A stretch of 39,399 nt of DNA, from positions 1 through 39,399 of the forward strand of contig JAFYTM010000061.1 of assembly GCA_017558865.1 (NCBI GenBank), written 5' to 3'. The position numbers and the translations under genes were made by a program. Under the pieces are notes generated by a model. That model was not told where the DNA came from, searched no databases, and worked only from the letters and a program-made list of their open reading frames with translations. Shown in pieces: positions 31,779 to 39,399 of this stretch. Origin of the DNA: Lachnospiraceae bacterium. Lineage in GTDB: Bacteria > Bacillota > Clostridia > Lachnospirales > Lachnospiraceae. Position 1 is the stretch's first letter, and each line of letters begins with the position of its first letter.

Positions 31779-33788
31779 CTATGCCAGTTCCTCTCCCGCA
31801 GCCCACGGAAAAGCAACCACTACTTTAAATAAATCTCCATCCAGATAAATATCAAACGTTCCACCCTGTAATTGTGTCAGATCTCTTGCAATTGCAAGTC
31901 CAAGACCGCTTCCTTCTGTCGTTCGTGATTCATCTCCCCTGGTAAAACGCTCCATCAATTCTTCAGGCGAGATATTCAATGACTGCTCGGATATATTTTT
32001 CATGGAAAACATCGCTCTGTGTCCATCACATTCCACATCCAGATAAACTCTGGTTCCAGACATCGCGTACTTTTCCACATTTCGATACAGATTTTCAATG
32101 ATTCTCCACAGTCTTCGCCCATCTGCTTCTATATACAATGGATAATCTGGATAATGAGGCACAAACGTCAATCCTCTTGCTACAAATCGCTCTTCAAATT
32201 CACCACTGGTCTGCATCAAAAGTTCTTTTAGATCAATCTTCTGAATATCCAGTGTTACATTGCCGGAGCTGGCTCTGGATGCTTCCACCAGATCCTCTGT
32301 CAACTGCTTTAACCTCTGAGACTTCTGTTCCAGAACGGTAAGATATTCCTTTGCCTTCGGATTTTCAATCTGCTCTTTTTTCAACAAATCTACATAATTG
32401 ATGATGGAAGTCAAAGGAGTCTTCAGATCATGGGACACGTTCGTGATCAAATCTGCTTTCATGCGCTCACTCTTCATCTGTTCCTGCATGGCATCCCGCA
32501 GATTTTTTCCCAATTCATTCACCGCTTCTGCCATCTGACGATTCCCCTGTGTCAATCCCTCAACGCAGACACCTGTTTCTTCCCCGCCTGCCATCATTGC
32601 TTTTACACCTTCCAAAAGATGCTGGCGCTGCAGTCCTTCCCAGACCAGGAATCCAAGCACAGCCACTTTATATCCTGAAAGAATCAAAATTGACACAAGT
32701 TCATCCACTGGAAGCAATCTAAGAACCGCCTGCCCCAGTTCATATCCCACAAAACATATACCTACTTTCAGTACCATGTTGGTATTTGTATATACGATAA
32801 TCAAAAATTTCCTAATATATCTCGCAAGTCTCCAGAACAGGAACAAAACCGTCATCACCACTACAGCCGCAGACACAAGCATAGGTATCACCCAGGAAGA
32901 AAGCATTTCTTTGACATCTTCATATCCCTTAGCTCCCAATGCCATCCGATCTGTAATCGGAAATGAGGTATCAATCGCTGTAAAAATCTGATATTCCCCT
33001 GCCAGCTGTGCAGATGATTGATGCAAAAGAGCATATGTATCATAGGAATGAACATCTCCTGTATGTTTCTGAACCGCAGCAGAAGAACGACTGTCAAATA
33101 TATAGTAGCTTCCAAAACCTTTAAAATAGGTCTCCAGTTCTTCCCTGTTCACTGCCTCTCTCTGAAAATCAGGCACATTCGTATGGACACTGCCATCACC
33201 CCAATCCCAAAGTGCATAGCGTACATTGGTCGCCTCACTGGTCCATGCTTTTTTCAATTCCTGATATTCTGCCACTTCTTTTCCTACAGATTCCATGACT
33301 TCTATGATCTGTTTCACCACTGCATTATATGGTCGATCACATTCATTGCAATATTCCTGTACACTTCCATAATAAAGAGGCTTGTAAGTTTCCCAAAGTA
33401 CACCATCTCTGACTTGAGCCCCCTTTAGACTCCATTCATACAGGTCCCCAAAACGATAACAAAGATCGTCCATTTTCTCATTTTCTTTCACAGAATCATA
33501 GATACGTTTTGATTCCAGATAGTCCTGTACACAGATAATTTTATCCGGATCATAAACTCCAGTATTCTCTATTCGGGTACTCCGTGCAATCATCTCCAAT
33601 GCACCATAAATAGATTCTGACGCCTGCTGCTGAAACTGAGCTGATTCCAAATAACTATTTCCCAAAAATACATCCTGCCAGATCAGCTTGTCATAACCAC
33701 TTTTTGAACTGACCGTCAGTCCCGCAGCCAAAACCATCACGGCTGCTAAATTTCCAATCAGAAGCAAAATCTTCAATAACTTTTTCAT
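31779..33788 (-). CDS. Large membrane sensor histidine kinase (669 aa)
   Basis: N-terminal membrane helix (7-25), a large extracytoplasmic sensing region (26-297), then helices at about 298-320, 332-350 and 362-385, HisKA with VSHDLKTPLTS (His453), and a HATPase domain with N-box ENLYRNVEKYA and GSGLGLAIA. The usual DxGxG box is replaced by MKNIS, which is common in this Lachnospiraceae kinase group. AGGGG precedes the ATG and the gene follows its response regulator by nine bases. A role in envelope-stress sensing is plausible from its large extracytoplasmic region, but the signal is unknown. Confidence 0.85.
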   Translation of the reverse strand: MKKLLKILLLIGNLAAVMVLAAGLTVSSKSGYDKLIWQDVFLGNSYLESAQFQQQASESIYGALEMIARSTRIENTGVYDPDKIICVQDYLESKRIYDSVKENEKMDDLCYRFGDLYEWSLKGAQVRDGVLWETYKPLYYGSVQEYCNECDRPYNAVVKQIIEVMESVGKEVAEYQELKKAWTSEATNVRYALWDWGDGSVHTNVPDFQREAVNREELETYFKGFGSYYIFDSRSSAAVQKHTGDVHSYDTYALLHQSSAQLAGEYQIFTAIDTSFPITDRMALGAKGYEDVKEMLSSWVIPMLVSAAVVVMTVLFLFWRLARYIRKFLIIVYTNTNMVLKVGICFVGYELGQAVLRLLPVDELVSILILSGYKVAVLGFLVWEGLQRQHLLEGVKAMMAGGEETGVCVEGLTQGNRQMAEAVNELGKNLRDAMQEQMKSERMKADLITNVSHDLKTPLTSIINYVDLLKKEQIENPKAKEYLTVLEQKSQRLKQLTEDLVEASRASSGNVTLDIQKIDLKELLMQTSGEFEERFVARGLTFVPHYPDYPLYIEADGRRLWRIIENLYRNVEKYAMSGTRVYLDVECDGHRAMFSMKNISEQSLNISPEELMERFTRGDESRTTEGSGLGLAIARDLTQLQGGTFDIYLDGDLFKVVVAFPWAAGEELA

Positions 33789-33797
33789 AAATGGCCC

Positions 33798-34487
33798 CTA
33801 TTCTTTTTCAATCTTATAGCCCACTCCCCAGACCACTTTTAAATATCTTGGATCTTTGGGATTGATTTCAATTTTTTCACGGATATGTCGAATATGTACT
33901 GCTACGGTGTTGTCTCCGCCCAAAGCCTCTTCATTCCAGATCCGTTCATAGATCTGTGCAATAGAAAATACTCTTCCCGGATTTTGAACCAAAAGAAGTA
34001 AAATCCGATATTCGATGGGTGTTAATTTTACCACTTCTCCATCCACCGTTACTTCCTTACGTTCATCATCAATAACCAGTCCTCCTACCCGAAACACGGT
34101 TGTTTTTGTCTCTGCAATAGCTCCCAGCTGCGTATAACGGCGCAGCAAAGATTTCACACGCGCAGTCAATTCCAACGGATTGAACGGTTTTGTAATATAA
34201 TCATCTGCACCGATATTCAGTCCCAGAATCTTGTCCACATCCTCCGATTTTGCCGACAAAAAGATAATCGGAACACTGCTTGTCTCGCGAATCTTCCTTG
34301 TTGCACGGATTCCATCCATCTTCGGCATCATGACGTCCATCAGAACCAGATGAACCTCCTGTTCCTGAAGCAGCTGAACTGCCTCCAGTCCATCATAGGC
34401 TTTCAGAATGTCATACCCTTCCTGACTCAGATAAATCTCTATTGCATCTACGATTGCACGATCATCATCACATACCAGTATCTTCAT
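33798..34487 (-). CDS. OmpR/VanR-type response regulator
   Basis: The 229-residue protein has a receiver domain (DDD at 7-9, phospho-acceptor Asp51 in LVLMDVMMP, ITKPFNP motif) and a winged helix ending with VVWGVGYKIE. AAGGAGA is eight bases from ATG 34487; two earlier in-frame starts are too close or lack a site. It pairs with the histidine kinase. The sequence is VanR-like, but no van genes are near, so I give no gene name. It could control neighbouring envelope genes on either side; no operator was recognised. Confidence 0.9.
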   Translation of the reverse strand: MKILVCDDDRAIVDAIEIYLSQEGYDILKAYDGLEAVQLLQEQEVHLVLMDVMMPKMDGIRATRKIRETSSVPIIFLSAKSEDVDKILGLNIGADDYITKPFNPLELTARVKSLLRRYTQLGAIAETKTTVFRVGGLVIDDERKEVTVDGEVVKLTPIEYRILLLLVQNPGRVFSIAQIYERIWNEEALGGDNTVAVHIRHIREKIEINPKDPRYLKVVWGVGYKIEKE

Positions 34488-34573
34488 ACTCATTTCTCCT
34501 TCTCTATGGTTATACCATCTCATTTTTAAAATGAATATGGTAAAATTCTTAAGATTCTTTTAATTTGAAATAT

Positions 34574-34599
34574 GGCTGCAGGGCATCTGCCCTGCAGCC
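34574..34599 (-). terminator. Strong hairpin after the aminopeptidase gene
   Basis: A perfect 12-bp GC-rich stem (GGCTGCAGGGCA with its complement) has a 2-base centre. On the minus strand it is followed by ATATTTC, so the U-tract is weak, but the position just beyond the aminopeptidase stop suggests a terminator. Confidence 0.6.
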
Positions 34600-34610
34600 A
34601 CAGATTCATA

Positions 34611-35729
34611 CTATTTTACAAGATTCTCAGGATTCAGGCATTCCAGTTCCGGAAGTACGAACCGACCATCCTTACGAATCAGTACATCATCAAACCAGAT
34701 CTCTCCTCCACCATATTCCGGTCGCTGAACCAGTACCAGATCCCAATGCAATGCTGATTCATTGCCATTCGGTGCATCATCATAACAGTTGCCCGGTGTG
34801 AAATGAATTGATCCCAAAATCTTTTCATCAAACAAAATATCCTTCATTGGACGTAAGATATACGGGTTCACGCCAATCGCAAATTCACCCACATAACGCG
34901 CACCTTCATCAATATCAAATACTTTATTGATACGCTCTGTATCATTAGCAGCTGCACTTACAATCTTTCCGTTTTCAAACGTCAGACAAACATTTTCGTA
35001 AGAAAAACCCTGGTGTACAGAAGGAACATTATAAGTGATCATTCCATTGACAGAATCTCTCACCGGTGCTGTGTACACCTCACCATCTGGAATATTCATG
35101 CGGCCGGCACATGGAACTGCCGGAATGTCTTTGATCGAAAAAGTCAGATTTGTTCCCGGTCCTTTGATCTGTACTTTATCTGTACGATTCATCAACTCGA
35201 CCAGCGGCTGCATCGCTTTTTCCATAAGACTGTAATCCAGATTACATACCTGGAAATAAAAATCCTCAAATGCCTCCGTACTGGTTCCCGACAACTGGGA
35301 CATCGCATCATTCGGATAGCGCAGTACAACCCAACGAGTCTTAGGCACACGAATTCCATGATGCACGGGTGTCATATAATATTTCTCATAAAGCTCCATC
35401 TTTTCTGCCGGAACATCAGATAATTCTGCGATATTGTCTGTTCCGCGCACGCCGATATAACAGTCCATATGAGACATCTCAAGAGAATCCACCTGAGCCA
35501 TCAGCTCCATCTGTTCTTTCGTACATTCCATAAGCTGTGCTCTCTGAAGCTGTGGATCCGTATAGTGAACAAATGGAATACCACCCGCCTCATAGACTGC
35601 TTTTACCAATTCTTTCGCCAATGCTTTTGTAGAAGCTCCTATATAATGCACATACACCTTATCCCCCTGCTTCACCTGGCAGGAATAATTAACCAGATTC
35701 TGTGCTAATTTCTTAATTCTTTCATCCAT
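34611..35729 (-). CDS. M29 family aminopeptidase (AmpS/PepS-like)
   Basis: A 372-residue cytosolic aminopeptidase of M29. The likely metal ligands are visible in IPDGEVYTAPV (about residue 212-222), GEFAIG near 281, GSIHFTPGNCYDD near 312 and ALHWDLV near 331. These metallopeptidases remove N-terminal residues from short peptides. AGGAAG precedes the ATG. It lies 23 bases after the start region of the operon's first large gene (minus strand), so it is probably transcribed with 35753-38254. Confidence 0.9.
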   Translation of the reverse strand: MDERIKKLAQNLVNYSCQVKQGDKVYVHYIGASTKALAKELVKAVYEAGGIPFVHYTDPQLQRAQLMECTKEQMELMAQVDSLEMSHMDCYIGVRGTDNIAELSDVPAEKMELYEKYYMTPVHHGIRVPKTRWVVLRYPNDAMSQLSGTSTEAFEDFYFQVCNLDYSLMEKAMQPLVELMNRTDKVQIKGPGTNLTFSIKDIPAVPCAGRMNIPDGEVYTAPVRDSVNGMITYNVPSVHQGFSYENVCLTFENGKIVSAAANDTERINKVFDIDEGARYVGEFAIGVNPYILRPMKDILFDEKILGSIHFTPGNCYDDAPNGNESALHWDLVLVQRPEYGGGEIWFDDVLIRKDGRFVLPELECLNPENLVK

Positions 35730-35752
35730 TATATCTTCCTACTTTCTCATAA

Positions 35753-38254
35753 TTATGGCAAATATGTGTAAAACAGGTTGCCGGCCTGTGCAAACATCGT
35801 GCTGCTGTCTTTATTTCCCATCTTCTGCAATACAGTCTGTCCCGGTTCATAATAAATGATATTCATCGTATCATATCCTACAATCAGGACAGCTTTCCCA
35901 GTGTCTGTCATTCCCATCACCGGTATCCCTTTGCTCACGAAGTATTTTACCATATCCAGACTGCACCCAGGAATCACACAACTGCTGTCTCCCAGTTCCT
36001 GCTGAAGGATTTCCCATACTGCCTCGCCTGCATCCAGTTTTTCCTGTACATTCACATAAATCTGTTTTTGCCGGAGCAAAAGCTGTATACACTGAGCCAG
36101 ACTGCTGCCCTGCAGATCCAGTGCATCCAGATCATCAAATCCCGAAATCTGCTTCCTGGTTACACGATTCGTACGTTCCCAACAGCACTTCCAGCCATTC
36201 TTCCATACTTTACCCATGCCTTCATGCGCATTCTGAATTGCTTCTGAGAGCCCCTCATAGCCTCTGGCTGCTCCATCATAAGACCATGCATACCAGTTTT
36301 CTCGACCTTCATGTTCCAGCTGCAAAGTTCGATTATTTTCAAATAAAACAAGTTTTACCTTTGGCTGCTTCATAGAACCATTTCTCATTGTTCCCTGATA
36401 CACAAAATGATATTCATTTCTCTTTACATCATCACTCACAACCGTCAGACGAAGATGTTCATCTACAGGCTCACTGGTATAGGTAATGGGTTCAGGCCGC
36501 TCATCCACATAATTGCCCCCAGCAGTTAACTGCACACAGGAAAGATCAATTCGATTTTCTACAATGGACACACCTGTTACATATTTTCCTTTAGAACCGT
36601 AATCAAATTCGCGAACTGCATTACCTGAATGATCACGGATGATCACTCGATACATCGGCATAATCTCTCTGCCTGCCTGATCAATCCCCATATCCTCTCG
36701 CTTTGCTGCACCATAGATAAAATCCTCTTCCATAAAACCAAGTACCCGCAACGCCTCGCCTGATTTTGTTGTAATCTGGTTAACAATTCCATTTCGCATG
36801 TTCAAAAGGCTGATATTCTTTGCATCCGCATCTGTCCACGCAGTCAGCCGTCCGCTCTGTGACATCTGCAGATGATCCTCACTGACATTCTCTTCCAAAA
36901 CCTGTACTGTACAGTCTGTCAGATTGATCTGCAGAATCATTCCCCTATAAGACAGCCAGGCTTTCCCTTCTCCATTCGTGGATGCCAGCTTGCCCAGTTC
37001 TTCCTTTACAACCTGATAAGGACGATCACTTGGCAGAAAATATTGTTCTTCTACCGTATTCATCAATGCATCATAATGACAAAGCAGAATACCGGACATT
37101 CCTTCATATTGTCCCCGATTCATATATCCATACACAAGAAAATCCGTACTTCCTGAATCCTCTACCTGCAGAATCCGGAAGTCATGCGCATCATAATCCC
37201 CTCTGTCATCCTTCTCATCCTGAAAACCATACACATGACTCAGACGATTCTGACTGAAATCATAACACCAAAGCTGCCCCTGCTGAACAAATCCAACAAC
37301 TGTCTCTTCTTCATTTTTTTTATAATGCAGGTTACTGCCCTGAATACCAAATGCAATCTTTCCATCCTCTACCAACTGATCGCCAACTTCAAATATTTTA
37401 TTCGCGGTTCGCTCATATGCATTCATGTACATTCTGGTCTTTGCATAACGCACCTGAAAGGATTCCGAGACTTCATAAATCTCCTCTGTTTCTTTGTTCC
37501 GAAGTTCATAATCCATAACTAAAGAAACCACATCTCCATCCAGACCTGTGAAGCGAATCCGGGGCTCAGACACCTTCTCCACCTGCATATCCCCCCAGCT
37601 TACAGGACCCGTACGGGAATGAATATTCACATAACCAAGATTCTTTCCATCCATCAATGTCGTATCCGGTTCCAGATAAATTCCCAGCAGGGAATGATTC
37701 TTTTCCAGTGCCGCCTGATGGAACTGCATGATAAAATCCACACATTCCTGAACATAATTACTACCCAGATAAGTGATCTGAGAATAATAAAAGATCTGCT
37801 CATGCTCCTCTGTCTGGACTTTCAGAATAAGAAGATATTTTTCTCCTCTATCCAGCAGATCCTGAAAATCCAGATTCAGATGCAGATATTTTCCATCATC
37901 CTGTGCCGTCAGATTCTCTCCGCTTTGAATCAGCCTGTCCATATCAAGACTTCTCACTTCATAAGAGACCGCCTCTATGTGAGCATTGTACTTCTCTATA
38001 GCTATAAGAAGCTCATGTTCCTCCGACAGGCCAAGGATCGATTCCTTCATATGACTTCCATCCATCTCCTGCACATATCCGCGCATCTCGTTATACATCT
38101 GTCCATCCCGTTCCGCATAAACAACTGGCAGAGTTGCCTCTGCCATCACTGCAGTCATGTCACGGTTACCCATATAGGTTGTATAATGCATAAATCCCAT
38201 ACCCGCTATAAATGCGAGCAGGATTGTTGCACATTTTATGATCCATTTTTTCAT
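35753..38254 (-). CDS. Large membrane-anchored protein with degenerate C39/papain-like C-terminus (833 aa)
   Basis: A signal anchor (7-25) is followed by an extracytoplasmic region with repeated beta-strand blocks, possibly a propeller (about 270-600), and a C-terminal ~130-residue domain that resembles C39-like cysteine peptidases. In the latter the spot normally holding the catalytic Cys reads LQGSSLAQCI, and the usual His before VVVGYD is absent (GKAVLIVGYDTMN), so it is probably not catalytic. GGAGA precedes the ATG. It is followed by the M29 aminopeptidase gene. I do not know its function; a surface or substrate-binding role fits. Confidence 0.65.
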   Translation of the reverse strand: MKKWIIKCATILLAFIAGMGFMHYTTYMGNRDMTAVMAEATLPVVYAERDGQMYNEMRGYVQEMDGSHMKESILGLSEEHELLIAIEKYNAHIEAVSYEVRSLDMDRLIQSGENLTAQDDGKYLHLNLDFQDLLDRGEKYLLILKVQTEEHEQIFYYSQITYLGSNYVQECVDFIMQFHQAALEKNHSLLGIYLEPDTTLMDGKNLGYVNIHSRTGPVSWGDMQVEKVSEPRIRFTGLDGDVVSLVMDYELRNKETEEIYEVSESFQVRYAKTRMYMNAYERTANKIFEVGDQLVEDGKIAFGIQGSNLHYKKNEEETVVGFVQQGQLWCYDFSQNRLSHVYGFQDEKDDRGDYDAHDFRILQVEDSGSTDFLVYGYMNRGQYEGMSGILLCHYDALMNTVEEQYFLPSDRPYQVVKEELGKLASTNGEGKAWLSYRGMILQINLTDCTVQVLEENVSEDHLQMSQSGRLTAWTDADAKNISLLNMRNGIVNQITTKSGEALRVLGFMEEDFIYGAAKREDMGIDQAGREIMPMYRVIIRDHSGNAVREFDYGSKGKYVTGVSIVENRIDLSCVQLTAGGNYVDERPEPITYTSEPVDEHLRLTVVSDDVKRNEYHFVYQGTMRNGSMKQPKVKLVLFENNRTLQLEHEGRENWYAWSYDGAARGYEGLSEAIQNAHEGMGKVWKNGWKCCWERTNRVTRKQISGFDDLDALDLQGSSLAQCIQLLLRQKQIYVNVQEKLDAGEAVWEILQQELGDSSCVIPGCSLDMVKYFVSKGIPVMGMTDTGKAVLIVGYDTMNIIYYEPGQTVLQKMGNKDSSTMFAQAGNLFYTYLP

Positions 38255-38320
38255 TCAGTCTCTCCAAAATCTTTTTCAAAAGCTTTCTGTTATTTATTGT
38301 AGCAACCTTTTTTGACCGGG

Positions 38321-38758
38321 TCAATACATCCGACGGTCAAAACGATTACGGTTCTTTTTCCTTCGTCTAAGCATTTCCTGGAGCAATAAAACTCCGATTA
38401 AATCCTGCATATCTTCCCAGGAAGGAGCTTTTTCTCCAAAATCTTCATTCTTTTTTGCTTCCTCCCATGCTTCTTTTGATCTTCGATAAAGCGAAAGTCG
38501 ATCCGGGTACTCATCATACATCATACTTCCTGGATATTCAAGGCGGTTACATACTTCTTCTACATACGGCTGCATTCTTCTTGCCATCAAAGGATACAAT
38601 TCCTGAAGACGCTTTGTATCCAACTCATCCTCCATGCGTTCCGGATGATTCCAAAGGTTCCAGTAATTCATCTGATTCCCATACGGATACAGCCAGGGAA
38701 AAGCTCTCTGTTCTGGATTCATTCCATACGGTACCTGCAAATAATATGGATTCTTCAT
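38321..38758 (-). CDS. Tyr/Pro-rich small hypothetical protein (145 aa)
   Basis: I do not recognise a family. The N-terminal 40 residues are rich in Tyr, Pro, Asn and Trp (NPYYLQVPYGMNP), and the C-terminal end is strongly basic (RRRKKNRNRFDRR). No Cys pair or membrane helix. The composition is reminiscent of spore or surface-coat-associated small proteins, but this is only a resemblance. CAGGAG seven bases before the ATG supports the start. It lies 66 bases upstream of the large membrane-anchored protein gene on the same strand. Confidence 0.6.
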   Translation of the reverse strand: MKNPYYLQVPYGMNPEQRAFPWLYPYGNQMNYWNLWNHPERMEDELDTKRLQELYPLMARRMQPYVEEVCNRLEYPGSMMYDEYPDRLSLYRRSKEAWEEAKKNEDFGEKAPSWEDMQDLIGVLLLQEMLRRRKKNRNRFDRRMY

Positions 38759-38784
38759 AAACGAACTCCTGTCTTATTTCTATA

Positions 38785-38816
38785 TAATAGATATATGCAG
38801 ACGGGCAGGGAACGTT
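38785..38816 (-). promoter_or_regulatory. Candidate promoter for the 38321-38758 gene
   Basis: On the minus strand TTAACG, a 17-base spacer and TATATC lie about 30-60 bases upstream of the ATG. The boxes are only partial matches to consensus. Confidence 0.35.
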
Positions 38817-38833
38817 AAGAAATGCTGCCATAC

Positions 38834-38875
38834 AAAAAATGTCCGAACGGTTACACCCCGTTTCGGACATTTTTA
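38834..38875 (-). terminator. Rho-independent terminator of the sugar kinase gene
   Basis: A long stem (AAAATGTCCGAA with its complement TTCGGACATTTT, plus CGG/CCG) is followed by a T-run on either strand. It lies 24 bases after the pfkB-family gene stop. Confidence 0.85.
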
Positions 38876-38898
38876 TAGCTCCACAATATTTATAATGA

Positions 38899-39399
38899 TT
38901 ACTTGTTAAGCAGTTCGAGAATCTCTTCCTGTTCCGGCATCACACGCAAAGCCCCTTTACGCGTCGTGATGATCGATGCTCCTGCGTTGGCAAAAGTAAG
39001 CAGTTCCTTTAGATTCGCTTCTGTCAGGTTATTAAGCCCATGCTCCAACACATAATTCAAGGTACATGCGCAGAAAGTATCTCCCGCACCGGTTGTCTCA
39101 ATCGTATATTCCTGTACAAAGCCAGGAACCTCTACCCGCATATCCTTATAATACGCACGGCTTCCTTCCTTTCCCAACGTGATGCAGATCAGCGGGATTC
39201 CATATTTTTCTCGAAGAAGCTCTGCTCCTTTATCATAATCTGTCGTTCCAAACAAGAACTCCACTTCATTATCGGATATCTTCAGAATATCTGCTTTTCC
39301 AAGCCCGTACTCAATCTCTGCTCTTGCATCATCCAGCGTTTTCCAAAGCGGCGGACGCAGATTCGGATCAAAGCTTACAATACAGCCTGCTTCCTTCGC
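38899..39399 (-). CDS. PfkB-family carbohydrate kinase, fructokinase-like (5' end cut by window)
   Basis: The frame is open to the right edge, so 166 C-terminal codons are seen. It includes FDPNLRPPLW (near the edge, translated from 39355-39399 downward), the region ISDNEVEFLFG, and the PfkB signature TTGAGDTFCA, where Asp is the catalytic base of sugar phosphorylation. FDPNLR is typical of fructokinases. Full members are about 310-320 residues, so about half is missing. A strong terminator follows. The exact sugar is not decided by this part. Confidence 0.88.
   Translation of the reverse strand, partial: AKEAGCIVSFDPNLRPPLWKTLDDARAEIEYGLGKADILKISDNEVEFLFGTTDYDKGAELLREKYGIPLICITLGKEGSRAYYKDMRVEVPGFVQEYTIETTGAGDTFCACTLNYVLEHGLNNLTEANLKELLTFANAGASIITTRKGALRVMPEQEEILELLNK

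Noticed and set aside
33798..34487. Vancomycin-resistance regulation (VanR/VanS)
   Set aside because: The response regulator is VanR-like only in general family terms; no vanH, vanA/D or vanX gene is nearby.
37619..38302. Plus-strand 227-codon frame over the large surface protein
   Set aside because: Antisense to the signal anchor and N-terminal domain of a gene with good start signals; no domain found.
1..39399. CRISPR arrays, rRNA or tRNA genes, insertion sequences
   Set aside because: I saw no regularly spaced repeat, no tRNA cloverleaf or rRNA sequence, and no transposase or integrase gene within the window.

Overview
The window looks like a chromosome segment of a Lachnospiraceae-type Firmicute (Clostridia). 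The support is moderate-to-low GC, strong AGGAGG-type ribosome binding sites, tightly packed operons, a RlmD with a long C-terminal tail, a MutS2, an AmpS-type M29 aminopeptidase and a VanR/VanS-like two-component pair. Genus cannot be fixed from the sequence alone.

Layout. (A) 1-5990 is an AT-rich run of small minus-strand accessory genes: a Lar-like zinc protein, several zinc-ribbon proteins, a SprT-like metallopeptidase and a DUF5688-like protein. It resembles the cargo of an integrative element or phage and abuts the 3' end of rlmD, whose last ~95 codons share its AT-rich composition. This suggests an element integrated into rlmD and supplied a replacement C-terminus. (B) 6000-16834 is a conserved block: rlmD, a YhaM-like HD nuclease and a degenerate HtrA-like protein on the minus strand; mutS2 and an OmpR-type two-component pair on the plus strand; then a convergent aconitase-family hydratase. 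(C) 16904-17259 is a wrecked Gfo/Idh/MocA oxidoreductase.

(D) 17276-31645 is the most interesting part. One minus-strand operon encodes a SEDS (FtsW/RodA-like) membrane protein, a small coiled-coil protein, a multi-pass membrane coiled-coil protein, a zinc-ribbon GTPase resembling DO-GTPase2, a GAP1-like partner, a large unknown protein, a membrane-anchored FHA protein and a short class B penicillin-binding protein. A second minus-strand operon encodes a PP2C phosphatase, a Ser/Thr kinase, a vWA-like protein and an unknown protein. Between them, on the plus strand, lies a small kinase-like gene. The set recalls the actinobacterial pstP-rodA-pbpA-pknAB-fha cluster combined with a TerY-P-like triad (vWA, PP2C, kinase) and a GTPase/GAP1 module. 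My inference is that phospho-signalling and a GTPase switch control a dedicated peptidoglycan synthase pair. I know of no described system with this combination, but I cannot search for one.

(E) 31779-34487 is a response regulator/histidine kinase operon closed by a terminator, so it is transcriptionally separate from D. (F) 34611-38758 holds an M29 aminopeptidase, a large membrane-anchored protein with a degenerate papain/C39-like end, and a small Tyr/Pro-rich unknown protein. (G) The right edge cuts a PfkB-family sugar kinase.
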